Part shown: in pieces, positions 8,664-15,473 of the stretch
Layout of the letters: every line of letters begins with the position of its first letter
Position numbering within the stretch: the stretch's first letter is position 1
Assembly (NCBI GenBank): GCA_003021785.1
Contig: PXQU01000016.1
Span: forward strand, 62,001 to 126,000
Length of the DNA: 64,000 bases
DNA from: Halobacteriales archaeon QH_7_65_31
Lineage (GTDB): Archaea; Halobacteriota; Halobacteria; Halobacteriales; Haloarculaceae
Direction of reading: 5' to 3'
The notes under the pieces: model-generated
What the model was told of the DNA's origin: nothing
What the model saw: only the letters and a program-made list of their open reading frames with translations
Databases searched by the model: none
Program-made: the position numbers and the translations under genes

Positions 8664-9437
8664 ATGGACGCACCACTCGACCACGTGATGATGCGCGTCT
8701 CCGATCTCGAAACGTCGCTGGACTGGTATCAGACCCACCTCGGCTACGAGGAGAAGGGTCGCTGGGAGGCCGAGAGCTTCACCAACGTCTATCTCGGGCC
8801 GGCGGAGGGCCACGAGGCCGGGGCCGTCCTCGAACTCACCTCGAATCACGGCTCGGAGCCCGAGGAGCTGGGCGACGGCTGGGGCCACATCGCCGTCCGC
8901 GTTCCGGAAGACGAGCTACAGCAGCGGTACGACGAACTCATGGCCGAGGGCGTCGACGACTACCGTGATCCCGAGTCCTGCGGCAACCGCTACGCGTTCA
9001 TCAAGGACCCGGACGGCCACGAGATCGAGATCGTGAAACGCGACTTCGGCCCGCTCTACTCGCTCGACCACACGATGATCCGGGTCGAGGACGTGACCCG
9101 CGCGATCGGCTTCTGGAGCCGGGTCTTCGAGTACGAGCTCTCGGGACGGTGGGAGGCAGACACGTTCGCGAACTACTTCCTGCGACCGTCCGGGTCGCCG
9201 CGGGAGGCGATGTCCGTCGAGTTGACGTACAACTACGACGGGCGCTCGTACACGCTCGGTGACGCGTGGGGCCATCTCGCCGTGCAAGTAAACGATCTCG
9301 CGGGCGCGTGGGACGAGATAACGACCCGAGAGGCCGCGCCCGACCGGTCGCCCGAGGCGTGTGATAACCTCTACGCGTTCACCGAGGACGGGGAGAGCCA
9401 CGAGATCGAGCTACTGGAGGAGCACGTCACGAACTGA
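8664..9437 (+). CDS. Two-domain VOC (glyoxalase-like) protein
   Basis: A 257-residue protein with two tandem vicinal-oxygen-chelate domains. Domain 1 (about 1-130) begins LDHVMMRVSDLETSLDWYQTHLGYEE and ends KDPDGHEIEIVKRDFG. Domain 2 (about 132-255) begins LDHTMIRVEDVTRAIGFWSRVFEYE and ends HEIELLEE. The His and Glu positions typical of metal binding are present in both. It resembles lactoylglutathione lyase-type enzymes. Haloarchaea generally use gamma-glutamylcysteine, not glutathione, so the true substrate is open. Confidence 0.85.
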   Translation: MDAPLDHVMMRVSDLETSLDWYQTHLGYEEKGRWEAESFTNVYLGPAEGHEAGAVLELTSNHGSEPEELGDGWGHIAVRVPEDELQQRYDELMAEGVDDYRDPESCGNRYAFIKDPDGHEIEIVKRDFGPLYSLDHTMIRVEDVTRAIGFWSRVFEYELSGRWEADTFANYFLRPSGSPREAMSVELTYNYDGRSYTLGDAWGHLAVQVNDLAGAWDEITTREAAPDRSPEACDNLYAFTEDGESHEIELLEEHVTN

Positions 9438-9549
9438 GCCGGCTTCGCTCGACTGATCTGCTAAGAGATACGAACGACGGCACGGGATCAGGAACCAGTG
9501 AGCGAGGAAGAGGTCGAAGCACTCCGCGAGGAGACGACGCTGAGATCAG

Positions 9550-9684
9550 TTACTCCGAATACGCGCTTTCTGCGACCGCTTCACCGTCCCACTCCGGGCC
9601 GTCGAGTGGCTTCAGCTCGGCAAGCGCGCCGTAGCTGTCGTCGGCCGTCGGCTCGGCTTCTCGGTCATCGTGCTTGTCGGACAC
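9550..9684 (-). CDS. Possible 44-residue acidic protein, uncertain
   Basis: GTG at 9684 opens a frame starting VSDKHDDREAEPTADDSYG and ending WDGEAVAESAYSE. A TATA-like GATTTACGT at about 9709-9717 (minus strand) is correctly placed for a leaderless message. It is acidic and has no recognised domain; it could be an antitoxin tail or a gene remnant. It lies in a stretch that otherwise holds fragments (9438-9876). Confidence 0.35.
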   Translation of the reverse strand: MSDKHDDREAEPTADDSYGALAELKPLDGPEWDGEAVAESAYSE

Positions 9685-9721
9685 ACTAGTAAATGGTACT
9701 CTGACAACGTAAATCACGCGC

Positions 9722-9786
9722 TCAACCCGCGTTGACCGCCTCCGAACCGTCAACGTCACCGTGCAGCGGCACGTCGATGTCGAAGA
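9722..9786 (-). pseudogene. Relic of the 3' end of an HVO_A0114-like HTH gene
   Basis: Bases 9731-9783 match 11077-11129, the end of the intact HTH gene on the same strand, with only 3 differences in 53. The relic encodes DIDVPLHGDVDGSEAVN then a stop at 9722-9724; the intact gene ends DIDVPLHGDADGSEAVNAD. Nothing of the rest of the gene remains. This shows that a fourth TumE/HTH module, or a duplicated end of module 2, once lay here. Confidence 0.85.
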
Positions 9787-9821
9787 CGTACCTCATGAGT
9801 ATTGCGAGCGCGCGGAGCAGC

Positions 9822-9868
9822 GTTGGTGGTTCAACCAATGGTCTTATCTAATTGGTCTGTGTACCAAT
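9822..9868 (+). promoter_or_regulatory. Promoter of TumE/HTH module 1 with two flanking palindromic operators
   Basis: Site A (9822-9839) is GTTGGT-N6-ACCAAT. Site B (9851-9868) is ATTGGT-N6-ACCAAT. Between them is a TATA-like CTTATCTA at 9843-9850. The ATG at 9877 follows site B by 8 nt, so site B covers the expected transcription start. Centres are 29 bp apart. An HTH protein bound to both sites would close the promoter; autoregulation by the module's HTH protein is inference. A related palindrome lies at 15442-15460. Confidence 0.75.
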
Positions 9869-9876
9869 ACACGGGG

Positions 9877-10215
9877 ATGGTCTCACTGACCGACGACGAC
9901 CTCGACGGCGTGAGCAAGGGGCAGAAGTACCCTGACGGGACCGTCGTTCGCGTGTTCTGCATGCGGACAACCCGTGATGCGTACCCGTCCGGGTGGGCAT
10001 ATAAGCTCCACTACGGCGCGACGGAGCCGGACCCGCCCCGCACGCTCGCGGACGGGACGATTCGAAGATACGATAACTCGCATGAGGATACGAAAGGACA
10101 CGAACTACACGTCGCGCCGGATCCCGAACCAGACAGCATCACGTTCCCCGGAATGGTGGAACTCTGGGAACGGTTCTGGAACGAGATTCCAACGTCCGAG
10201 TTCGCGGTCACGTGA
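9877..10215 (+). CDS. TumE-like (DUF6516) putative toxin, module 1
   Basis: 112 residues. The core VVRVFCMRTTRDAYPSGWAYKLHYG, RRYDNSHEDTKGHELHV and final VELWERFWNE match the DUF6516/TumE pattern: strand with charged start, (K/R)Y-F-YG, then RYDN followed by a His-rich DxxH segment and a C-terminal helix. TumE is known as the toxin partner of an HTH antitoxin. The ATG at 9877 gives the same 24-residue lead as the paralogues at 11816 and 15474; the longer in-frame start at 9802 would put operators inside the gene. The HTH gene follows. Confidence 0.72.
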   Translation: MVSLTDDDLDGVSKGQKYPDGTVVRVFCMRTTRDAYPSGWAYKLHYGATEPDPPRTLADGTIRRYDNSHEDTKGHELHVAPDPEPDSITFPGMVELWERFWNEIPTSEFAVT

Positions 10216-10236
10216 GATCGATCCACGGTGATACAG

Positions 10237-10683
10237 ATGAACGATACCACGCCGCCACTGCACCCGATAGAGCGCGAACAGTTTCGAGCTGAATCAACGC
10301 TCGTTGTGACTGTGAACGCATCCAGTGAGTTCCACGACGAGGTGACCGACGGGATCGAGTCGCTCGACGGGGGCGACACAGGGGACTCCCCGCCGACGCT
10401 CTCGTTCACAAGCTACGATGACCTCATAGAGGCGCTGACGCCGCGCGTCCTCGATCTCATCGAAGTCATCCGTCGGGACGAGCCAGCCAGTATCAACGAA
10501 ACCGCGCGGGTCGTCGACCGAGATGTGAAGAACGTTCACGAAGAGCTCAGTCGGCTCGCCCGGCTGGGCATCATCTTCTTCGAGGAAGAGGGTCAGCGTA
10601 AACGTCCGGTCGTCTGGTTCGACGAACTCGTCATTACGCTCCCGTTCGATTCAGAGATCAGCGACAGAGCCACTGCTACGTGA
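10237..10683 (+). CDS. HVO_A0114-like HTH protein (putative antitoxin), module 1
   Basis: 148 residues. The N-terminal beta-rich half (LVVTVNASSEFHDEV) is followed by a winged helix: LDLIEVIRRDEPASINETARVVDR, recognition region DVKNVHEELSRLARLGII, wing FFEEEGQRKRPVVWFDEL. This is the architecture NCBI calls HVO_A0114-family putative DNA-binding protein, often next to TumE. ATG at 10237 is preceded by GGTGAT 4 nt upstream; GTG at 10228 is an alternative. It likely represses its own operon and neutralises the toxin. Confidence 0.75.
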   Translation: MNDTTPPLHPIEREQFRAESTLVVTVNASSEFHDEVTDGIESLDGGDTGDSPPTLSFTSYDDLIEALTPRVLDLIEVIRRDEPASINETARVVDRDVKNVHEELSRLARLGIIFFEEEGQRKRPVVWFDELVITLPFDSEISDRATAT

Positions 10684-10716
10684 TTGATAGTATAGAACAC
10701 GTATGTACGAGTAACA

Positions 10717-11004
10717 ATGGCACGTAGTACGAATACCCCGAGCGTAGTCCATGTCTCACAGCAGGGAGCGGCAACGATACCGAAAGCACTGCGCGAGAAG
10801 TTCGGTATCGAAACACCGGGTGAGGTCTTCGTCTATGAAGAGCAGAGACGTATCGTTATTGAGCCGGTCCCGTCACCTGAGGAGTTGCACGGGATTCACG
10901 GTGGAGCGCACGAATCCGGCGAGATACTGGAACAGGTCCGTGAGCTGAAAGCCGACGACAAACGCCGGGAGGAGGCACAGACAGAACCGTCCGGAGCGCG
11001 ATGA
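10717..11004 (+). CDS. vapB: AbrB-type antitoxin, orphaned by truncation of its toxin
   Basis: 95 residues with an AbrB/SpoVT domain at 8-50 (VHVSQQGAATIPKALREKFGIETPGEVFVYEE) and a charged C-terminal tail (LEQVRELKADDKRREEAQ). A TATA-like box at about 10686-10693 fits a leaderless start. Its TGA overlaps the ATG of a PIN toxin that is cut off after about 11 recognisable residues. It may act as a stray antitoxin or regulator. Confidence 0.8.
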   Translation: MARSTNTPSVVHVSQQGAATIPKALREKFGIETPGEVFVYEEQRRIVIEPVPSPEELHGIHGGAHESGEILEQVRELKADDKRREEAQTEPSGAR

Positions 11005-11081
11005 GTAGCGAGTACGTCTTTGATACCGAAGCCAGTATGCCTTTCTCCAGTGGACCCACTGTGACGATCAGTCGGCGTTGA
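11001..11081 (+). pseudogene. vapC: Truncated vapC (PIN toxin) start
   Basis: The frame from ATG at 11001 gives MSSEYVFDTEA, which matches the beginning of haloarchaeal PIN toxins (first catalytic Asp included). It then continues for about 15 unrelated residues to TGA at 11079-11081. That stop lies inside the tail of the convergent HTH gene. The rest of vapC is missing, so the junction with TumE/HTH module 2 probably replaced it. Confidence 0.8.
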
Positions 11082-11502
11082 CCGCCTCTGAACCGTCGGC
11101 GTCACCGTGCAGCGGCACGTCGATGTCGAGTTCGTCGTACCAGACGACCGGGCGTTTCGCCGCGCCGGAGGCTTCGAGTTCGACGAGTCCGTACTCCGCC
11201 AGCTCCTGTACGTTGTCGAGAACGTCGGGGGGAGAAGCGTGCTGACTCGCCACCCACTGCGAGTCAGGACGGTCAACCGCACGCGCAAGTGCGCGAATGC
11301 TCTCCGGCTCCCGTTCGACGATCGTTTCGAGGAGCCGAAGGTTGATCGGTCGGAGGATACGCCCGAGGGTGTCGATATCCTCGATTGAGCAGACCGGGTC
11401 TGCGGGTGACACGTCCTCGCCGCGATCAAGTGATTCGAGCGTTTCGCCGAGATCGCCGAAGTCGGCGGTCGATTCGATGCGGATGTGGAGTGTTCGGGTC
11501 AT
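11068..11502 (-). CDS. HVO_A0114-like HTH protein (putative antitoxin), module 2, with an 11-residue insertion
   Basis: 144 residues from ATG at 11502 (MTRTLHIRIES). It resembles the proteins of modules 1 and 3 along its whole length, including SIRALARAVDR and AKRPVVWYDELDIDVPL. Between AVDR and VQELAEYGLV it has 19 residues where each paralogue has 8. The extra 11 residues equal 33 bp and contain the hairpin element at 11242-11267. The insertion falls at the start of the expected recognition helix, so DNA binding may be altered or lost. It lies downstream of the module 2 toxin gene. Confidence 0.75.
   Translation of the reverse strand: MTRTLHIRIESTADFGDLGETLESLDRGEDVSPADPVCSIEDIDTLGRILRPINLRLLETIVEREPESIRALARAVDRPDSQWVASQHASPPDVLDNVQELAEYGLVELEASGAAKRPVVWYDELDIDVPLHGDADGSEAVNAD
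11242..11267 (-). repeat. Fourth copy of the hairpin element, inside the module 2 HTH gene
   Basis: A perfect 9-bp inverted repeat: on the plus strand CTGACTCGC at 11242-11250 and GCGAGTCAG at 11259-11267, with loop CACCCACT. Read on the minus strand, the loop AGTGGGTG and inner stem GACTCGC match AGTGATTG and GATTCGC of 8588-8620. Three of the nine stem pairs differ from unit 3, each by a compensated change. Confidence 0.85.
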
Positions 11503-11516
11503 GGATTTGATCGTGA

Positions 11517-11816
11517 TTACCGCCAGTCGGATCGCTTTGCGGCTGGAAGCGCGGCAATCCACGCATTTCGGAGTGTGGTGAGTGCAGGTCGATTCAGTTC
11601 GAACGTCTCGGTTTCGAGATGGAGTTCATCCGGGCCGTGATGATTGTCGAACCGGATAATCGGGTTTGGTGCGCCCCGGACGCCGTAGTGGAACGCGTAC
11701 TTCACGCCTCGGGGGTACGTCTCGGAGCTCGGAACTTCGAGCACGCGTATGCGCGCAATCGTCTCGTCCTGATAGATACGCGATCGCTGTTCAAGCTCTG
11801 TCACACCGTCATCCAT
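11517..11816 (-). CDS. TumE-like (DUF6516) putative toxin, module 2
   Basis: 99 residues: MDDGVTELEQRSRIYQDE, then IARIRVLEVPSSETYPRGVKYAFHYG, PIIRFDNHHGPDELHLETETFEL and a C-terminal helix ALTTLRNAWIAALP. This is the shortest and clearest DUF6516 member of the three. It is first in its operon; the HTH gene starts 14 bp after its stop. Its promoter palindrome differs in sequence from those of modules 1 and 3. Confidence 0.75.
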   Translation of the reverse strand: MDDGVTELEQRSRIYQDETIARIRVLEVPSSETYPRGVKYAFHYGVRGAPNPIIRFDNHHGPDELHLETETFELNRPALTTLRNAWIAALPAAKRSDWR

Positions 11817-11821
11817 CGACG

Positions 11822-11845
11822 ACTGTTAGTAATACGCCTAACAGT
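11822..11845 (-). promoter_or_regulatory. Operator palindrome of TumE/HTH module 2
   Basis: A perfect 8-bp inverted repeat ACTGTTAG / CTAACAGT with an 8-bp spacer, 5 nt before the ATG at 11816. A TATA-like GTATAC overlaps its distal arm. The position matches the operators of modules 1 and 3, but the half-site is different (ACTGTTAG instead of RTTGGT). Confidence 0.65.
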
Positions 11846-11976
11846 ATACGTGTTCGGGCCGCCAACCGACCCAGCCGATCGTCGCACGCCTGTCAGACAC
11901 TCTCATCCTGAAACGGCCGTTTTCCGCGGTACGAGGCACTGTCACGGTATAACACACCGACCGTATGGACACAAAG

Positions 11977-11985
11977 TATTTATAT
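11977..11985 (+). promoter_or_regulatory. S-layer gene promoter (TATA box) and leader
   Basis: TATTTATAT at 11977-11985 is the best TATA box in the region. Transcription should start near 12010, giving a leader of about 90 nt before the ATG at 12103. Long leaders are known for haloarchaeal S-layer mRNAs. Further upstream, AAACGGCCGTTT (11911-11922) is a perfect 12-bp palindrome of unknown role. Confidence 0.65.
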
Positions 11986-12102
11986 CAATGAGTGCTCTGT
12001 TTGGTCGTACCCCTACCTATGGTAACAGCGCGAAGTATCGGTCACGGGCCTTCCGCCCGCGGTCGCGAAACGTCTCGTTGCCGATCGGTACTAAAGTAAA
12101 CT

Positions 12103-15100
12103 ATGACAGACACAAACACAAAGGTTCGCAGCCTGATTCTGACGGCGCTGATGGTCGTCTCCGTCTTCGGAGGCTCCATCGCGTTTGCGGGAGCAGCGTC
12201 TGCGGCCACCGGTGGTTCGTATACTGTTGCTAATACAGCAACCGGTGCGACTACCACAGTAACGGCACAGATTCAGAGTGAACAGGATGCAAAGAGCGTT
12301 AGCGGTGTAGAGCTTGACTTCAGTGGCGATAGCAACTTCAACAACGACGCTGGTGCTTTCTCAACTGGCTCAAGCGATGACTACACAGTTACTGTATACG
12401 ACACCGACGGTAACTTGAAAACCACCGTCGACGGTGTGAGCCTCAGCTCCAGCAACAACGCCGACACAGTCACTCTGACGTTCAGCTCGGTGACTGTTAA
12501 CGCTGGTGAGACGCTGGAAGTCGTCGGTACGAACTTCGAGAACCCGAACGGGGACAAGGCGTACTCGGGATCGATTCAGTTCAACCCGAGCTCCAGTGGT
12601 GAAGCGGCATCGGACGACATCAGCTTCGGTACTGCTGCCGACAGCAGTGATGAGACCGGATCCACGGCGCCATCGGCTGGTGGACCCAACTACGTCGGCC
12701 CTGTCGACGTTGCACAGAGTCCAGTTGAGTTCACGGCCTCCGACGATACCGACTACACCACCAGTAGCGGTGATAACGAGGAGGACTTCGTCGAAGTTGT
12801 CTTCGACCGTGAAGCCGACACGAGTGGATATACGTTCACAGTTAATGATGCGGACGGCAACACCGTCTCCACAACGTATCAGGACAGCCTGTCCTCGGGT
12901 CAGGCCGCAGTGCTGACCCTCGATGAGGACCTGCCAAGTGGTGCTACGCTGACAGTCACCGACGGTAACGGTGACACAACTGTCGACGCGGCAGACATCA
13001 CCTCAAGCTCGACGACGGTTGAGGAAGATGGTGACAATTACAGTGGTGACGGTGATACCACCACTTCCAGCTACGAGGGCGAGCGCGTCGCGGTCGTCTC
13101 TGACGAGACTGGTGAGAGCATAGATGTCTACCGGTACAACTCGGCATCTGATGTCGACAACGATTATCTGTTCACCCGCGGTACGGGTACGGACAGCTAC
13201 GTGAAGATCATCGACACTGGTGCTCGTGACGACCTCACCTCTGGTGAGGACTACAGCCTCCAGTTCCTCGGAACCGACGCTTCTTCGCCAACTACTGACG
13301 AGGAGCGTCTGACACTGCGTAATCTCGGTCTATCGGCAGACGCAGTGAGCACGAATGTTTCGTTCACGGACGGCTCCACGACAATCAGTGCAGACATCAC
13401 GTCTAACGCGGTCAACCGACCGGTTGATGTAACGGTCTTCAATGCCAACGACGAGGTGGCTGTTCCTTCAGAAACCTTCTCCATTGACGCTGACGGGTCC
13501 ATCACGGCGGACCTAACCGTTGATAAAGAAGGTAACTACACGATCGAGGTCGAAGATGTTGACACCGGCATCACGGCAGAGACCGACACGATTTCGGTTT
13601 CGGCCGTCTCCGGTGAAGTGATGTTCACGAACAACATCTTCAGTCAGGAGCGCGGTGACGTTGCCGAGGTTACGGTTGACCTCGCCAACACCGACGAAGC
13701 TGTCGTGCTCGTCGGAAGTAACAGCGTCAACTACTACACGGCTGTGACCGTTGCCGACGCAGCATCGGGCGACGATGCTGACAATCAGGTGACGCTCCAG
13801 CTCAACACCTTCCGAACGACGGAAGGTGGTAGCGATGTGTTCAGTGACGCTGCATTCAGTGCCACTGGAGACGACAGCGTTGTGAGCGTCGAGTCCCCCG
13901 ACCAAGCCATCGACAGCATCAGTGCTGACGATGTTGAGGCAAACGGACAGACCAACTCACCGCTGGCAGCATCCGACTACAACCTCGCCGCCTACGTCGG
14001 TGGAGAGGAGCAGACGGTCGGTACGCTCATCGTTAACGAGCGATCCGCAACTGGCATGAACCTCTGGACGGCTCCTGCCAGTTCGTTCGATAGCGTTGCA
14101 GCCCCGGCTGGTGTGTACAGCGCCATCGACGATGGTGCAATCACGCAGTCTGATGAGATCGCCGCCGGCGACACGCTGGTTCACCAGATCCAGATCGAAG
14201 GCGTCTACGGTGCACTGGCAGCAGAGGACACCGAAACGCCTGAGCAGGCACTCATCAACCTCCTGACGGAGACAGGAACTGATATTGATGATGACGGTGA
14301 CTCAACCGCCCTGAGCCTGTCGATGGTTCAGGCTGGTTCCTCACCGAATCAGGACCCGAAGCGACTTGCGCTCTCCGAGAGCAAGGACGCGCTCAACGTC
14401 GTGCTTGACGACGCGAACAACACGGTGTTCGTGAACGTCAACACGGCTGACGCGCAGTTCTTCCGCGGTCAGGAAGGCGACACCTACAGTTCGGGCGACA
14501 CGCTCGTCAGTGCATCCACTGGCGAGACGTTCGATGTCACGCTCACGCTCGAACCCGAGAGCGGTCTGACGGCTGACGACACGACGGAGGAATCGCTCTC
14601 CGCTACGTTCGAAGTCGTTGAGCGCTCGGGCGAGATCAACAACGGTGACCCGGTTATGGTCGAGCCTGGAACCGATCAGGTCATCTCGGGCGAAACCAGT
14701 ATCGCTCCGGGTACGGAAGTCACCATGCGCGCACGCGCAACTGGTGACAACCCGTTCCTCGTGAGTACGACCACGACGGTCGCTCAGAACGGTACGTTCG
14801 AGGGGGCATTCGACTTCTCGGAAGTCTCCAACAACACGTCCTTCACAGTGACCGCCTCGGCCTCACCGCAGTTCGCTGACGGCGAGCTGTCGGCAGAGGG
14901 TACGGTCGCCAACACGACGGACGAGCCGGAGGACACGCCGACGCCGACTCCGACGGACGAGCCGGAGGACACGCCGACGCCGACTCCGACGGATATGCCG
15001 ACGGACGAGCCGACGGACATGCCGACGGACACGCCGACGGATATGGCGACGGACACGCCGAGTGACACCGAGGGCAGCACGCCTGGCTTCGGTGGCGCAG

Positions 15101-15156
15101 TCGCAATCGTCGCACTCGCCGGTGCAGCGCTCATCGCGCTCCGCCGCGAGAACTAA
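12103..15156 (+). CDS. S-layer glycoprotein precursor with PGF-CTERM tail
   Basis: 1017 residues. A Sec signal peptide (LILTALMVVSVFGGSIAFAGAASA) is cleaved near residue 34. The mature part is very rich in Asp, Ser and Thr, with several N-x-S/T sequons for N-glycosylation. Near the C-terminus a Thr/Pro/Asp/Glu linker (units like TPTPTPTDEPED, partly encoded by a 36-bp repeat) is the likely O-glycosylated wall spacer. It ends in PGF, a transmembrane helix and Arg-Arg-Glu-Asn. PGF-CTERM tails are processed by archaeosortase A and replaced by a lipid anchor; artA is at 16446. Its flanks are toxin-antitoxin modules. Confidence 0.93.
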   Translation: MTDTNTKVRSLILTALMVVSVFGGSIAFAGAASAATGGSYTVANTATGATTTVTAQIQSEQDAKSVSGVELDFSGDSNFNNDAGAFSTGSSDDYTVTVYDTDGNLKTTVDGVSLSSSNNADTVTLTFSSVTVNAGETLEVVGTNFENPNGDKAYSGSIQFNPSSSGEAASDDISFGTAADSSDETGSTAPSAGGPNYVGPVDVAQSPVEFTASDDTDYTTSSGDNEEDFVEVVFDREADTSGYTFTVNDADGNTVSTTYQDSLSSGQAAVLTLDEDLPSGATLTVTDGNGDTTVDAADITSSSTTVEEDGDNYSGDGDTTTSSYEGERVAVVSDETGESIDVYRYNSASDVDNDYLFTRGTGTDSYVKIIDTGARDDLTSGEDYSLQFLGTDASSPTTDEERLTLRNLGLSADAVSTNVSFTDGSTTISADITSNAVNRPVDVTVFNANDEVAVPSETFSIDADGSITADLTVDKEGNYTIEVEDVDTGITAETDTISVSAVSGEVMFTNNIFSQERGDVAEVTVDLANTDEAVVLVGSNSVNYYTAVTVADAASGDDADNQVTLQLNTFRTTEGGSDVFSDAAFSATGDDSVVSVESPDQAIDSISADDVEANGQTNSPLAASDYNLAAYVGGEEQTVGTLIVNERSATGMNLWTAPASSFDSVAAPAGVYSAIDDGAITQSDEIAAGDTLVHQIQIEGVYGALAAEDTETPEQALINLLTETGTDIDDDGDSTALSLSMVQAGSSPNQDPKRLALSESKDALNVVLDDANNTVFVNVNTADAQFFRGQEGDTYSSGDTLVSASTGETFDVTLTLEPESGLTADDTTEESLSATFEVVERSGEINNGDPVMVEPGTDQVISGETSIAPGTEVTMRARATGDNPFLVSTTTTVAQNGTFEGAFDFSEVSNNTSFTVTASASPQFADGELSAEGTVANTTDEPEDTPTPTPTDEPEDTPTPTPTDMPTDEPTDMPTDTPTDMATDTPSDTEGSTPGFGGAVAIVALAGAALIALRREN

Positions 15157-15180
15157 CGACGAGTAACTAACCGGACCTCA

Positions 15181-15207
15181 CCGGTTTACCAAACTGGACT
15201 TTTCTTT
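15181..15207 (+). terminator. Probable transcription terminator of the S-layer gene
   Basis: CCGGTTT at 15181-15187 can pair with AAACTGG at 15191-15197, one pair being G-U. It is followed by the T-rich run TTTTCTTT at 15200-15207. It lies 25 bp after the stop. T-rich runs end transcription in archaea; the hairpin may be incidental. Confidence 0.5.
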
Positions 15208-15288
15208 CGCGCGCTACCCCGGACAGCGACAGCGCCGATGCTGAACACCGGGATCAGGTACGCGTGTTTCTGTGCGGAACGACCGCTT

Positions 15289-15354
15289 GGACGGCTCTGC
15301 CTCTGATTGCTCTCGCACGCGAACCGTCCGCGATCGCCTGAGCGTTTCGTATGC
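15289..15354. repeat. Left copy of a degenerate 66-bp repeat flanking TumE/HTH module 3
   Basis: Bases 15289-15354 align with 16333-16398 at roughly three quarters identity, with one 1-bp gap on each side. The best-kept blocks are TTGCTCTCG and CGAACCG followed by GATCG and GAGCG. Same orientation. The two copies bracket the tumE/HTH pair of module 3. Confidence 0.5.
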
Positions 15355-15441
15355 CCCATGACTACGAAGCGTCACGCCGAGTGCAGTAGACGAGGCTCCG
15401 TCCTGTTGTGAGTACCACACCTGACGAAGCGCTTATCAGGC

Positions 15442-15460
15442 GTTGGTCTCCTACACCAAC
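15442..15460 (+). promoter_or_regulatory. Operator palindrome of TumE/HTH module 3
   Basis: GTTGGT-N7-ACCAAC, 13 nt before the ATG at 15474 and just after a TATA-like CTTATC at 15432-15437. The half-sites are the same as in the two operators of module 1 (9822-9868), which suggests that the HTH proteins of modules 1 and 3 could cross-recognise. Confidence 0.7.
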
Positions 15461-15473
15461 ATAGGTCGCGTAG

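Larger units (their letters stand above)
15208..15473. other. Intergenic stretch between the S-layer gene and TumE/HTH module 3
   Basis: No convincing gene is present. A 68-codon minus-strand frame at 15214-15420 has no recognised domain. The stretch carries the left copy of a degenerate repeat (15289-15354) and, at its right end, the module 3 promoter. Confidence 0.55.

Noticed and set aside
8451-8888. A 145-codon minus-strand frame with an 11-residue repeated peptide
   Set aside because: It is antisense to the start of the VOC gene and the repeats are explained by the 33-bp hairpin units, which are a multiple of three. No domain or promoter was seen.
9498-9689. Short frame starting VSEEEVEALREETTL
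   Set aside because: The first 15 residues look like a gene start but the rest is Arg-rich shadow sequence overlapping the minus-strand frame at 9550. Possibly a fragment, but nothing supports an intact gene.
11911-11922. AAACGGCCGTTT palindrome upstream of the S-layer promoter
   Set aside because: A perfect 12-mer but only one copy, 55 bp from the TATA box; not enough to call a regulator site.
15214-15420. A 68-codon minus-strand frame after the S-layer gene
   Set aside because: Arg-rich, no recognised domain, and part of a degenerate repeat also found at 16333-16398.
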